Assembly: GCF_905475395.1 (NCBI RefSeq) | Contig: NC_058338.1 | Location: forward strand, 249,001-313,000 | Direction: 5' to 3' | From: Chrysoperla carnea | Lineage: Eukaryota; Arthropoda; Insecta; Neuroptera; Chrysopidae | DNA: 64,000 nt | In this document: positions 27,945 through 41,400 of the stretch, piece by piece | How the letters are laid out: each line of letters begins with the position of its first letter | Position numbering within the stretch: the first letter of the stretch is position 1 | Made by a program: the position numbers and the translations under genes | Notes under the pieces: generated by a model | Seen by the model: only the letters and a program-made list of their open reading frames with translations | Database searches by the model: none | Told to the model about the DNA's origin: nothing

Positions 27945-28425
27945 TTTATGTATGCATTGCCATCTATGAATTACATGTGAAACTTATAAAAAAATTTGTA
28001 TGCATTGCCATCTATGAATTGAATGTAAAACTTATAAAAAAAATTGTATGCATTGCCATCTATGAAATGCATGTGAAACTTATAAAAAAATTTGTATGCA
28101 TTGCCATCTATGAATTGAATGTAAAACTTATAAAAAAAATTGTATGCATTGCCATCTATGAAATGCATGTGAAACTTATAAAAAAAATTTGTATGCATTG
28201 CCATCTATGAATTGAATGTAAAACTTATAAAAAAAATTGTATGCATTGCCATCTATGAATTACATGTGAAACTTATACAAAAATTTGTATGCATTGCCAT
28301 CTATGAATTGAATGTAAAACTTATAAAAAAATTTGTTTGCAATGCCATCTATAAATTGCATGTGAAACTTATAAAAAATTTATGGTTTTTATGTATGCAT
28401 TGCCATCTCTGAATGAGATATAAAA
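27945..28425. repeat. 48/49-bp minisatellite, about 10 units
   Basis: The phrase atgcattgccatctatgaa recurs every 48-49 bases (about 27961, 28009, 28057, 28105, 28153, 28202, 28250, 28299, 28347). Units alternate between a 'gaattgaatgtaaaac' type and an 'acatgtgaaac / atgcatgtgaaac' type, giving a two-unit higher-order period near 97 bases. Because the unit is often 48 bases, frames stay open on both strands, but this does not indicate a protein. Confidence 0.9.
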
Positions 28426-28708
28426 CTTCATTTTGAATTTCAATTAATCCACTTTGATGACGAAAACCAATTTTCATGTGAAAAATAAACATCCTTAATA
28501 TATTTAATAATTTGTATGTTTTGAAATAATATATAATTGATATAAACTACTTTGATTTTTTATTATTTATAAACAATTTTATTACAGATATGATGTACAA
28601 ATTACATAATGAACAAAATTAAATCTGACTCTGATATCACTTCTTTTATTGGATAATTAAGTGTACTTTGAATGTGTCAAAACTCAAAATACATTTGAAC
28701 TGTTATTT

Positions 28709-31700
28709 ATGTTGGAAATACAAAAAAGCATGCAACTTTTAATTTTAACGAGTACAGTGCTTTTAATAATTGCAGAATTCGTTCGAGGTCAACTAACAGA
28801 AACACTTGATTTGAACTCAACAAGTTGGAAAAATGATTCCAAATCGAATGTAATTGAATTAACAATCGAAAGACATACACAAATATATGATTCGAAACAT
28901 TTGTGGATAATCAAATATTATTTTGATGACGATCAGAATCCAAGTGAATCTGTGGGAGAGTTCCAAGAGTACAAAGAAAACTATAAACATCTAGCGTTCA
29001 TGTTTGATGGTTTAATTCGTGTGGCTGCCTTCAATTGTAATATAAAACATTATATTTGTAAACAAAATGGTATTCATAAACCGCCATCGTTAAATGAATC
29101 GTCTATCGTCAAGTTTTATGGAATACAAGCGAATACTTTTACTCCTTATCATGGAAAACAATTATTAAGTATGGTGGCTTAATAAATTTAGATAAGCAAT
29201 GCACTGTCACTGATTATAATCACAAAGAATTGCCTCCCAATACCAAAAAAAACTTTTATTTCTACGTAGAATTCATCCTCTAAAACGTATTCGAAATATA
29301 TCTTTTTTTGGCATATGTTAACTTTCCATTTTCTATTCTGTATTGAATAATCACATCAAAAAAACAAATTGAACTGCTTCTAATTAAAAAACTAATAATT
29401 GACTAAAAATTATTAATTGATTATATTATTCTATAATTAAAACAATTAAAAATTAATGATCTAAATGTTTTTTGATAAACAAATATACAATATTGACATT
29501 AATAGTCGGCCATTATAAAATGCGCAAGAATAGCATTGTGTTTACGAACGCGCATCTGGCAGCCATCATGGTTTTAATATTATTCTCAAACAAAATTAGA
29601 GATGGGTGATTCTCTCTCAAGAATCGATTCACTTAAAAATCAACTGCAAAGAATCGATCTTTAAAATCGTATTGAATAACAAAAGAAATATCTGAAATGA
29701 AAACTGTTTAGTCTAATAAAATTAAATAGAATACAATGATAATAAAGAAAAAATTAATGCATCTTTGAAATTTTATTTATAAGTAGTTTATTAGATTATA
29801 AACAATGTAAAAAAAGTCGATATTTCGAATTATAACTTTTAAATTTTAACTTTTGTTCTATCCCTAACGGTTTACAAGATGGAAACTTTTTAATTTGATT
29901 GAGAGAGTTAAAAATACCGAAATATGGCAATTTAAAAATTTTTTTAAGTGATGTACAGTTTTTTTGTAATTTGTAAAAAAAAGTTCCCCTTAGAGTTCGA
30001 ATTTTCTTCACAAATTGTTTACAACCTAATTAATAATTGTGGAAAATTTCAAAGATGTATTAATTGTATATTATAGGTGATATGGTTGAAGCTGCATCGA
30101 TCGCAATCAAACGTCGCTTTCAATATAAATTATCACAAAAAGAAAAGACATTCAAACAAATTATTATCAACTTAAATGATAAGACATTTGATGAGTATGT
30201 TCTATACAACAGTGATCACGCATGGCTAATTATATTCTATTCATCCAATTGGGGTCCATTCAAAAATTTCTTTCCAATTTATGAGCGTATCGCACGTGAA
30301 CTACGACACAAACATGACATTCTTTGTGGAGCAATTAATATTGAATTTGAAACAAATAAAGCACGCGAATATAATGTACGAACGATACCAACCTTTAAAT
30401 ATTTTACAAAAGGTGTTAAAACGGGTTTTGTGGATACGGATGGCACGTATGGAGGTGATTTAGATCGATTTAAATTATTAGAATGGATTAATAATTTACA
30501 TGAGAAAACGATGGAAATACCAATCGTTTATCAATTGATTGATAAACAGACCGCTATAAAAGCTTGTGATGAAAATACACATGCTTTATGTGTTGTAACT
30601 GTGTTGCCAACATTTGATAAATGTCATGCAGAATGTCGTCATTCATATTTAGGTAAGTCTAAAGATGACGCTTGACGCTGACTTTCAAGCGACAAATTAA
30701 GAGTTTACCTAGCTGAAAACAAAAAATAAAAATATGTGCAGCGTCAAACTTAAAAGATGTAAATTCATGATAACGCTTGACACTGACTTTGAAAAAATAC
30801 ATTAATTAATATAAAAGAATAGTATATTCTATTTACTTACTTGTTAAATGTTCTGGATCATAAAGATAATACCATAGAGCTGTAAAACGCAATAAAAGAA
30901 TTCTTTAGACCGCAGTGAAAGAGATAGTGCCAGAAATTTTATATGTATAAGATGGATGAAGGCTAGCTATAGGCGTCTATTATATCTATCTCTATCATTG
31001 CGATCAACAGACCGATTCATGAATTGGGCTTTTTTATCAGAGAATTTGAATAACAACATTTTCTCTTGACAGGTGTGGGGACTCCATAACATTTAAGCGA
31101 GAAGGCCGTGACAGTAAAACTGCACTTACATGGTTTTGGAAATTTCGCATACGAATTAATATTATTTAACGTTAAGTACAAGATATACTAAGTGTCCCAG
31201 GGTTGATTTATAATTGTGCAATGATAAACCCTGGTACACCTAGTACATATTGTACCTATCGTTAAATAGTATTAATTCATATTGGAAATTTCTAAATCAG
31301 TGTAAATGCAGTTTTACTGTAACGAGTTCCTCGCTTATAATCTTACAAAATCCTATTTACAAATTATTTTAAAATTGTGTTACATAATTCGTTTTTAGAT
31401 ATATTACAGAACGTTTCAAAATTATTAAAACGTAATGAATGGGGTTGGTTATGGTTTACGTTTGGAACACAACCAGATTGTGAACGAATATTATCGATTA
31501 ATAATATTGAATCAAACGAATCACTGCCACAAATGTATGTTTTGGATCTCAAACAAAGAATATTTTGGAAAAATCCAAGTAAAAGAACATTTTTAATGGA
31601 AGATCTTTTAAATTTTTTGAATAATATTGATGAAGATTTTATAAATGAGCATCATATTATCGAAGTTCTAGAATTACCTAGAATTTATAAATATCAATTG

Positions 31701-31796
31701 TGGGATGGTGAAAATGAAGAAATCTCATTGGAGGAGAATCTTAATGGAGGACGATTCAAATTTAAACAGAATATTAAAAATATTGATGAATTATAA
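28709..31796 (+). CDS. PDIA6 (P5)-like ER protein lacking both CxxC motifs
   Basis: Three exons join in frame: 28709-29168, 30077-30652 and 31399-31796, giving 477 residues; the start could also be the ATG at 28730. A signal peptide (MQLLILTSTVLLIIAEFVRG) is followed by a first thioredoxin-like domain (about 50-150) starting NVIELTIERH, a second (about 185-300) with FDEYVLYNSDHAWLIIFY, and the PDIA6-specific C-terminal domain (ALCVVTVLP, then NEWGWLWF). The tail ends NIDEL, a KDEL-like retrieval signal. Where PDIA6 has WCGHC, the first domain has an acidic FDDDQN stretch and the second has NWGPF, so neither can do thiol exchange. The cis-proline (IPTF) survives in domain two. The expected role is as a non-catalytic client or partner binder in the ER lumen. 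An AATAAA lies at 31873. It is tail-to-tail with DHX34. Confidence 0.82.
30660..30800. repeat. second copy of the GACGCTTGACGCTGA repeat
   Basis: It starts immediately after the donor of exon 2 of the PDIA6-like gene (gatgacgcttgacgctgact) and includes the gtgcagcgtcaa block seen at 2040. It is an intronic transposon-like repeat. Confidence 0.6.
31094..31337. mobile_element. MITE with about 55-bp TIR (ACAGTAAAACTGCA type)
   Basis: The left terminus taagcgagaaggccgtgaca continues into gtaaaactgcacttaca; the right terminus is its reverse complement, ending cgagttcctcgctta. The centre carries a second palindromic phrase about a 'ccctggtacacctagtacat' motif. Relatives occur at 34264-34745, 52866-53038, 59738-59866 and 60885-61020, with scraps at 43420 and 56495. 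It is non-coding and lies in the last intron of the PDIA6-like gene. Confidence 0.8.
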
Positions 31797-32471
31797 TTTT
31801 GAATTTATAAATTGAGGACTTTAAGCGTCTAATTAGAATTGGATGTAATTAATTGTTTAATTTACAAAAAACAATAAAGATTAATTTTTCACGAATATTT
31901 AGTTTAAATCCAGATTGTGAATTGTACAAGTGGCAACGTTGTTCAATTTACTTTGAGGGCTGTGATCATGTGATTAGTATTTCTTTCGAAACTTATTATT
32001 TAAATTTATGATATTTTTTTTCGTTTAAATTATTTGTCTAACGTGTTTTTCTCTAAGCGATACATTTTTAGACAGTGAGGATATTTTTCGTCACAGGTAG
32101 ATATAATAAGCTTGAAAATGAGGAGTGAATTATGGAATTTGAGAAAGGAATAAGGAAGATAAGGATAGGACAGAAAAAAACAAGTAATAATATATAAAAC
32201 TTAAAGCTAGCATTTCAACATGAAATATACTTCTTGCGTGTACTTGGATGGCAAAATTTACGACAATTTGCCGATTGACGTCGAATAAAGTTCTGTTTGT
32301 TCTTAGCATTGGATAAAACAAGCTTGTCTGTTGTCCAAAATCTTCAAGATTGTAATTTTTAAAGTATCTTATTTCAAAATCTTGTTCTTCTCTGATCTTT
32401 GTTTAGTGATCAACAAAGTTATTTAATTAAATTTCCTTTTTATTAAAAAATATGTTTTTTTTTTTTTTTAA

Positions 32472-35400
32472 TTAATTAGAAGAATGTTGTTTTTTATGTT
32501 TTAAAATTTGAATCGGTGTTAAATATAAAACTTTATTACAATCTTTACAATCGTATGCGATTGTTTTAGATGATGAAGCTTTTGAATCCATTTCATTCAA
32601 TTCTAAAACAAATCAAATCAATAATTATAAATAATACAAATAAATACGTATTTCTATTTCAATATAGTCATCATCAGTATAAATTAACCCCTAATCATAA
32701 CCCCTATAATATTATAAATATGATAGTTTGCTTGTTACGTTTTCATCCAAAAATTACTAAATGGATTTGAATGAAACTTAATAATAATATAGCTCATGTA
32801 AGAAATTAATACATGAGCACTTATTGTTTATAATCAAATTAAATTTAGTTTGACATTTTACTACGACATCTGTGAGTAGCATCTTGAACAATAAATTTAA
32901 TATTTCTGTAACAAGTGAAAACAAACAAACAAATGACTGAGCTAATTGATGAAATACCATGTATTACTCTATCATGTTACACATACATATACAATTTGCG
33001 CTCTCGCGGGTAAACTGTCATGTTTACGAAAAAAATGTTTCAAACAAAAGTTGTTTATTTTTCTATAAGAAACATTTTTTACATTTTAACTTTTGTTCTA
33101 TCTCTAACGGATTGGGAAAAGTTGGGCCATACGGACCCAATATAGTACTTACCATCATGATTATGATGATTGTTTTGAAGTGGTCGACAGACAGCTTGAT
33201 GTTGTAATTTATCAATAGTTGAAAAACAATATTCAATTGAACATCCTGTACATTTCCATGGAGTTTGTTCCACTTGTAATGCAATATTTATACTCCATTC
33301 TGTTTCTATTAAACTATAAAAAAAAAAATAAAAACAATTAATTAATTAATTTAATTAAAAACATGATTTGTATGACTGTGTCTGTTCTTACCAATTATAA
33401 AAAATATTTTCAGTTAATTGTATTCCACCTTTTTTATATGGAATCGGTGAAAAGGACTTATCAAAAGGATTCACTTCAATGTTAGTATCCATGTTTCTAC
33501 CACTTCCTACGTACAATGTTTTTAGATCAGCTGCTAGAAGTCGATGAACTGTATAACTGACATTCGTTCTCATGTAACTAATTAAATCTGATTCTAATTC
33601 ATGTTCTAAACTGTATCGATCACTTGAATTTGATTTTGGATCTTTATCAACTACAAACAAAAACAATCATTTAAAGAGTTGTCATACTTTCGAGTTCGAT
33701 TCGAATCTCAGGTTTTCGAAGTAACAAAGGTATAAATTAACTTCTAAATCAGATCAATTTGGAAAAGGCTTTAGAGAAAAAGGTAATTTAATGGAGAGTG
33801 TTCTTAAATATGTTTCAAATATCAGTTTAGAGTTCCGTAACCGAAAAATTTAACGGGGATTTTATAAATTTTGTAAATTTCACTTGTAGTTAAGGATGTT
33901 CGAATGTTTTGGATGAGAGATATATACAAAGAAATCGCATTTATCGGGGACTTATTTCCAATTTTAATAATAATAATAATAAATTAAATAGAAAATAAAA
34001 AATACCCAAACAAGATATTAGATACATAGAAGAGAAGAAACAAAGCTACAAACCTTGAGTATCTGGATCTGGCTCATCTTGTAATGATTTCAATCGTTGA
34101 TTTAATAACATGTTCCATTTTAAACGAATCTTGGATGCTTTTAATAATAAAATTTGACCACTTTCTGGAAATGGAAATTCTAACAACAACCAACTATCAC
34201 AAACAATTCTAAAACAAATTAAAATTCAACAATTGAGTCAGTTAATTGTTTGAAAAACCCTGTAAGCAGGGAGTTCGTCATAATAAAACTGTACTTACAA
34301 GGATTACAAAATTTCACAAATGAATCAATATTATTTAACGATAGGTACGATATGTACTAGGTGTGTCAGGGTTTATCTTGACATAAAAATTTTTTACAAT
34401 TACAAGTATTTTGCACTCTCATAGATATTATTTTGTAAAAGAATATTTTTTTGCAAATTTTATCTTGTTTTAAGTAAATTTGGTGTGACAGATCTTATCC
34501 TGTCACACCGACTTTCAATATATAAAGCGAATAAAATTTTACCATTATCGCAAAATTGCTTTTTTTCTATAATTTGTTAGTTTTGAATTCTTCTTTTTAA
34601 ATATCTTGATGTGAAAACTCAAAATTTGACAAAAATATCTATCCCACCATTAAAAAATAAATAAATCCTGGCAGAATAAATGCCCACACCTAGTACATAT
34701 TGTAGCTATCGATAAATCCGTGTAAGTATAGTTTTACTGTACTACGGACTTTAAGGCCTCTAGTAGTCTTTGTTACGTTACCTTGTAAATGTTTGATTTG
34801 TTTCAATAGTTTGTGCAAACAAGAATAATGTTTGTGCTGTTGGCATTCTAATTGTATTCATTAAATATGGTTTTGTTGTCTCTAATAATGTTAAATAACA
34901 TAATAATTGATGTTTACAACTTAATGGACGTTTACTATAATAACCATCTGGTGGTACTTCTATATCATTCTCATGTAATTGTAAACATTCTGGATGTGAA
35001 CCATAATAACTTTGTGGATGTAATGCTACAAATCCTTTTGTTTTTGTATGAAATAATTGTTCATTTAATGACTGAAATCAATCAATCAATCAATTATTAT
35101 TACAAATTAAACAACTATCAAATTATTTTAAATCATATTACAGTCCTAAGAATTTAATTGTTTTGATAAAACTTCAATTATCTCAGGGTTTTACCTCCAA
35201 ATCAAATTTTTAACCGACTTCAAACAAAAAAGGAGGAGGTTATCAATTCGACTGTATTTTTTTTATGGTTGTTACAGCAGAACTTTCGATTGGGTGAATC
35301 AATTTTGATAATTCTTTATCTATTTGAAAGCTAATGCTTTCCGTGTCATCCCATTCCATTTTGGTCTAGTTCTGACAACGGCATCTATGAGAAAACCATA

Positions 35401-38400
35401 AAAGTCTTAAATTTGCATTAAATATGCACGACAAGAGGACGAATAACTCAATATCACGCCAACCGATTTCGATGATTCGTTTTTTAGTGAAAAATTAGTT
35501 TTTCTTTTGAAATCGTTTTTATTTTTGTTAAAAGTTTTTTTTATTTAGCAATTTTAGTGAATTTGAAGTACACTAACTAATTTGTCACTAAAAAAAGAAT
35601 CATCGAAATCGATTGGCGTGATATTGAGTTATTCGTCCTCTTGTCGTGCATATTTAATGCAAATTTAAGACTTTTATGATTTTCTAATAGATACCGTTGT
35701 CAGAATTAGACCTAAATGAAATGGGATCACACGGGAAACACCAGCTTTCAAACAGATAAAGAATCATCAAAATTGGTTCACCCAATCGAAAGTTCTGAGG
35801 TAACAAACATAAAAAAAAAATACAGTCGAATTGATAACCTCCTCCTTTTTTGTTTGAAATCGGTTAAAAATAAAGGTTAGTCTTAAACATTCAACTTATT
35901 CCATTTATTTCGAGGTTGATCTCTAATTAGGCCATACTTTTAAAAATGAATAACTTGTAGCATTTCTATGGTAACAGTAACAATATTTAAAAAAAAAAAA
36001 ATTGATTTGTATTTGAAAAACAATTAAAATGATTAAAATAAAAATAATTTAAATATTAAAATAATGCCTTTTAATATAAATCTTAAATATATATTATTAA
36101 TATTAATAAAAATATTAATAATAAATTGTTTATATTCTATAAATAATAATAATAAATTAATAATAAAAGTGAATCAAGATAATTATGATGAGATTATTAA
36201 TCCAAATCATTTAAAAGGAATTCTTGTTTTAAATGTTTATAACAAACAAAATGAAAATTGTCAACGATTTGCAACCACGTACAGGTAAACAACACACGAA
36301 CACACGTACATCGATAATCGAAAAAACTAGATCGAAAATTGTATAGACCTGGAGTATTTTTGTAATTACGAGTTGGTTGAGTCGAATTTGTCGATTATAT
36401 CTATAGGAGTTTCATGAGTTTAAAAGTTGTTAGCCCAATCGTACAAAAATGGGATACTAATATAAACAATTTTATTCGGTCTATTTTTTCCGAATCGATA
36501 TTTGAATTCTCCAAAAGCGCTACATATTACAAGAAAACTAAAACTTTATGTTCTTTTTTTATATTTTCCAGACAATATGCAATGGCTGTTGAAGATATTA
36601 TTAATGTTGGGGCCATGCATGTACAAGAATGTAAATTTTTAACACAATATTTAAATGTAACAAATACACCTTTATTGATTTATTATTATCAAAATCAAAA
36701 TTATCGATTTGGACCATTTAGATCGTATAGTATGCCATCAATACAAAAACTAATTAACGAAACTAATCAACATATACGAAAATATTTAAATCAACAGGTG
36801 AGAGTTAGAAAATTTTAGCCCATGCGAAACTAAATTTGGTATCTAGATTGCTTTTAATAAGGCAAAGCAAGAGAATTTCCTCAATTTGAATTACTATTTA
36901 ATTATCAATTTGCCAAAAATTTACAGTCAATAATCGATATAATAAAAAAAAAAAAACTAACCAAAATATGAAGTCATTTATTATTCTTGCTGGTTCTTGG
37001 TTTTCTTGAAAAACGATGTTAAAATTATTCGGTAATTTAAAAACACTAATTTATGTTTCAAAACCACAAAACTATGAAATTGTTATTTGAAACTTTTTTT
37101 TTCTTTTAAAGTTTAATTTACAGTAAAACTTTAACATTTTCTTAATATTTTGTGTTAAATAATAAATAATTTTTATAATTTTTGAATGCAATTTTTTATT
37201 ACAAACAAGCCATCATGGCTGACGCCATTTCAAAATGAACATGCTCACGAATTTATACGAATGAACATCTTCGTGAATCATCGTTCAAATATTATTAAGT
37301 TAACATTTATTGCGCAGTCTCAAATCAAATTAAATGAACCTTTTTCAATATTACCGTAATGACTTCTAGTTTTCTTAAGAAACTTTTATATTATGGACTA
37401 AGTAACATCAAAAAATTTTTTAAGATTTTTACTAAAGAAAATTAAATAATAAATAACTTATATTTTTCAACTATTTTATCAAATTTTTCACACTTTATAG
37501 AAATTTTAAAACATATTAATCAAATGCAAACAATTGACTGACTTAATTGTGAAAATACTATGTCTATAGCAGTGTTGAATGTGCTGCTTTTATTATTATA
37601 CTTGTATATATGTAATATATACAAGTATAATAAGTCCCAAGTTTGTAACGCTTAAAATTATTAATTCTAATAAAAATTTTGATATACGAGTGAGTAAGTG
37701 TTCACAAAATCACCTAATTAATACTTTTTCGGTTCTCTGTTTGCCCGTCTGTTAACACGATAACTCAAAAACGAAAAGAGATATCAAGCTGAAATTTTTA
37801 CGAAGTGCTCAGGACGTAAAAAGTAAAGCTAAGTTCTTAAATGAACAACATAGGTAAATTGGGTCTTGGATCCACAGGACCCATCTTGTGAACCGTAAAA
37901 AATAGAATAAAAGTTGAAATGTAAAAAATGTTTTTTTATAAATAAATAAATAACTTTTTTTTGTAAACTTCAAAACTATAAAAGATGAAGAAAATTTGCA
38001 GGTAGTGGTGTTGTAAACATTCTCAAAAATTGAAAACAAATTCTAGAAAATAATTTCGAAAATTTTCAAATATCAAATAAATGGCCATAATTGTGTTGAT
38101 TTTAATTTTAAATACTTGCATTATTAAAAATAATTCAACACTAGTGGTTATACATGGTATTTAAACAATTAATTCAGTCAATTGATTAATGTTATTTTAG
38201 TATAATTTGATAATACGTAATAAAATAAGATGGAATTATAAAATATTAAATTCAACATTTATTAAAAATTTAATAAAACAATCTAATATCAATAATAATG
38301 ATCCTGGATCAGATGAATCAGGATCAGGATCAAGATCAGAAGCATGGATGATTTTTATATATGAAGACTATTGTATGCAATGTATACAATACTTAATTGA

Positions 38401-41400
38401 ATGGCGATCAACATTTGAAAATTATAAATCAAATAAAATGAATATAAATTATGGTGTTTTGGATGCAACCAAATATTTAGATATATTTATGGAATTAAAT
38501 ATTTATGGATATCCAACTTTAATCTTTATAGATGAAAAGTTACAAGTTCACTATTTCAATGAAAATTTTAATCAAGATAATTTATTAAAATGGATACAAG
38601 GTATTACAACAACTAGAGCAGGTAAACACAGACTGTCATGTCATGCAGGGGTCCGATTTACCTGGTATCTTTAAGGTAGATAGATATATTCTTGAAACTC
38701 GATAAATAAATTTAATCAAGGAGAACTCTTCAAACGAAAAATATTAGTTTCATAGAAACCACACATATTGTACCAGCATCGAATTAGATCTAAGTTTTTA
38801 AGCTCAATTAAAAGCTCACTCTTATTCATAACTAACAAACATGAGACGAATACTTTAATAATTTACTTTTTTAATAATTCTTTATCAATACGCAAACATT
38901 TTTGAGTTCCATGCATATGTTAACTTAAAAAAGAAGGAAGGAAGACAACTTGTATACAGTTTCTCTAAAATACATCGATTCCAAACGTGTTTTTTTATTT
39001 ATAAATTAGGACTGGATCAGGCCTATTGGATGATTATGATAAAAATTTAATTTTTAGATTTATCATTATCAATATTCAATAATAATAATAAACAATCAAT
39101 AAATACAATATGTAACAACAACAATAGTATGTGTTCATATTGTTTAATAATAATATTACCACCAAAACAATATATAAATAATAAGAAATTAAATTTATTA
39201 TATAATTTAATTCATATTAAAATGAAACAATTTAATTATCATCGATTGGATTGGAAATGGATTTGGTTTAATATTAATGATACAAATATTAATATTAATA
39301 ATAATAATAATACCATCATAGACTTATTACAAATAATACAAGAATTACCAACAATATTTATTATTGATTCAACAACATATCAACTTTATGGTTCATTACA
39401 ACATGATTTTGATGAACACGGTAAGTACAGTGTGTACTAGATGTTGTGTACTACTTATTTATTTGTAACACACTACTCCTTCTTTTAAAAATATTAATAT
39501 AGGTTTTCATTCATTATTTTAATGACAACTTCCTAGCATTTTCCCCAATTATTCAAGATATTTATTTATATAACACATATAAATAAATAAATAATAATAA
39601 ATATTTGTTGTTGATAGGTTTAAATGAATTTTTAATTTTAATGGATAAAGAATTAAATATTGAAGAATATTATCAACATCAACATCGATATATAAAAGGA
39701 TTTAATAATAATTTAAATGATATTATTTAATTAAATTAAATAAAGTTTAGTTTAACTTACCTTACAATAATTAAATTCATCTTGTACAGCTAATTGTGGA
39801 TAAAATCCACTTGTTATTATTAATTTTATAATTATTATATCTTTAAATGAATCTGTTGTATCTGAATCTGTATCTATATCTGATAATAACTTCTAAAATA
39901 AAATTAATTAAATTATTATTATTATTTATATAATACAAGGTGTTTCAAAATTATATATCACTAGATTTAAGTGCATGTTCTTTATAACATACAAAAAAAG
40001 TTTTTATAAAAACTGAGGCATTTGATAGAAGACTGTCCAGGGGTGGAAGGAAAAGAAAAACAGATTTATTATAATTATAAGATTAAAACGGAAGATAAAT
40101 TAAACATATCCGAACTTGAAAAGATTAAGCCAGTGGTTGCCTTTCTAAAAATTTACCGAACTTTTGAAACATACTGTATGTTTTATCTAAAAGGTACAAC
40201 TAAACTATATAAAAACTTACTTGAACTTTTCTTTGATCGTTACTTAAACGAAATTCCACATCACGAATATCAATTTGATCATCTTCATCATCTTGTACAC
40301 TTTCCATATCATAAAAATTAATTTTTAACATACGTCTACGTCCACCACCACCACCAGAATCAGATTTCTTTAACTTATATTTTAATTGACGTAGATATTT
40401 TAATTCACCATATCGAATCGATCGATCTGTACTATCACCAGAATTATTACCAATGTTTTTATTCATATCTAATAAATTACAATCCTGTAACAAATATATC
40501 ACAAATATTTATAAAACTCGACACAATTTGGGCATAATCGTACTCTATTTATTTTGAATTGAAATCACATTTTATTAACAAGTTCAAATTTACAAAATTT
40601 AACAAAGACCTCGACTAATTTTTCGGCTACGGAACCCTAAACCCGCATTTTAAATATATTTAAGAACACCCTCCATTAAATTACCTTTCAAACAAAACCA
40701 AAAAACTCAAAATTGGTTCATTCGTTTAAGTATTGCAATGCCAAAAAAACTTGTATTTCAATGAAAATCTCAATTAAAAAATTGATGAATGAGAAATGAT
40801 GAAAGAAAATACCTCTAATAATTGTTGAAATTGTGCACGTAATTTGGTAATCTCATAAAATCGTTGTTCCTCTAAACCATGTTTTCTACACCATTTCCTA
40901 GAATTATTCGATGATTGATTTGAACTGGTTGTAGTACTGGTTGTGTATTTAATATGTAACCATTGTCGATAAATATTCAATAAGGTGATTGGATCACCAT
41001 CATCAGATTCAATTCGTTTCAATAATGTTTGACAATCTAGATCACGATATGCTCTATTTGTATAGGGTGATTGAACACTTAATGCAGCAGCTAGTCCAAG
41101 TACAGGATCCACTTGATCGAATACACAACTTAATATTAACATTTTACCAATAACAATGTCGACTGGTAAATGTGATAATGTTTTTCCAATCACTGTTAAT
41201 TCTTCATTTTCTGTAAGTGCACCCTGTACAAATTATATAAATACAAATCCATTAACAAAGGACACCTAGTATATATCTAGTTATATGTTTGTTTGAATAT
41301 TATTTAAAAGCGTGGGGTATTATATATGTATTTTGCTCACCAAATTTTTGAGTGAAATGATAGCATTTTCAATATTTTCGGGATTTGGTGCTTCAATAAA

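Noticed and set aside
27854..28412. Open frames on both strands encoding VCIAIYEL-type repeats
   Set aside because: They are translations of the 48-base minisatellite, whose period is a multiple of three; no start context, signal or domain supports a gene.
28709..39730. One long gene joining both PDIA6-like coding regions
   Set aside because: The first ends in IDEL and a stop with an AATAAA just after, and the second has its own signal peptide and repeats the whole domain order, so two genes fit better.
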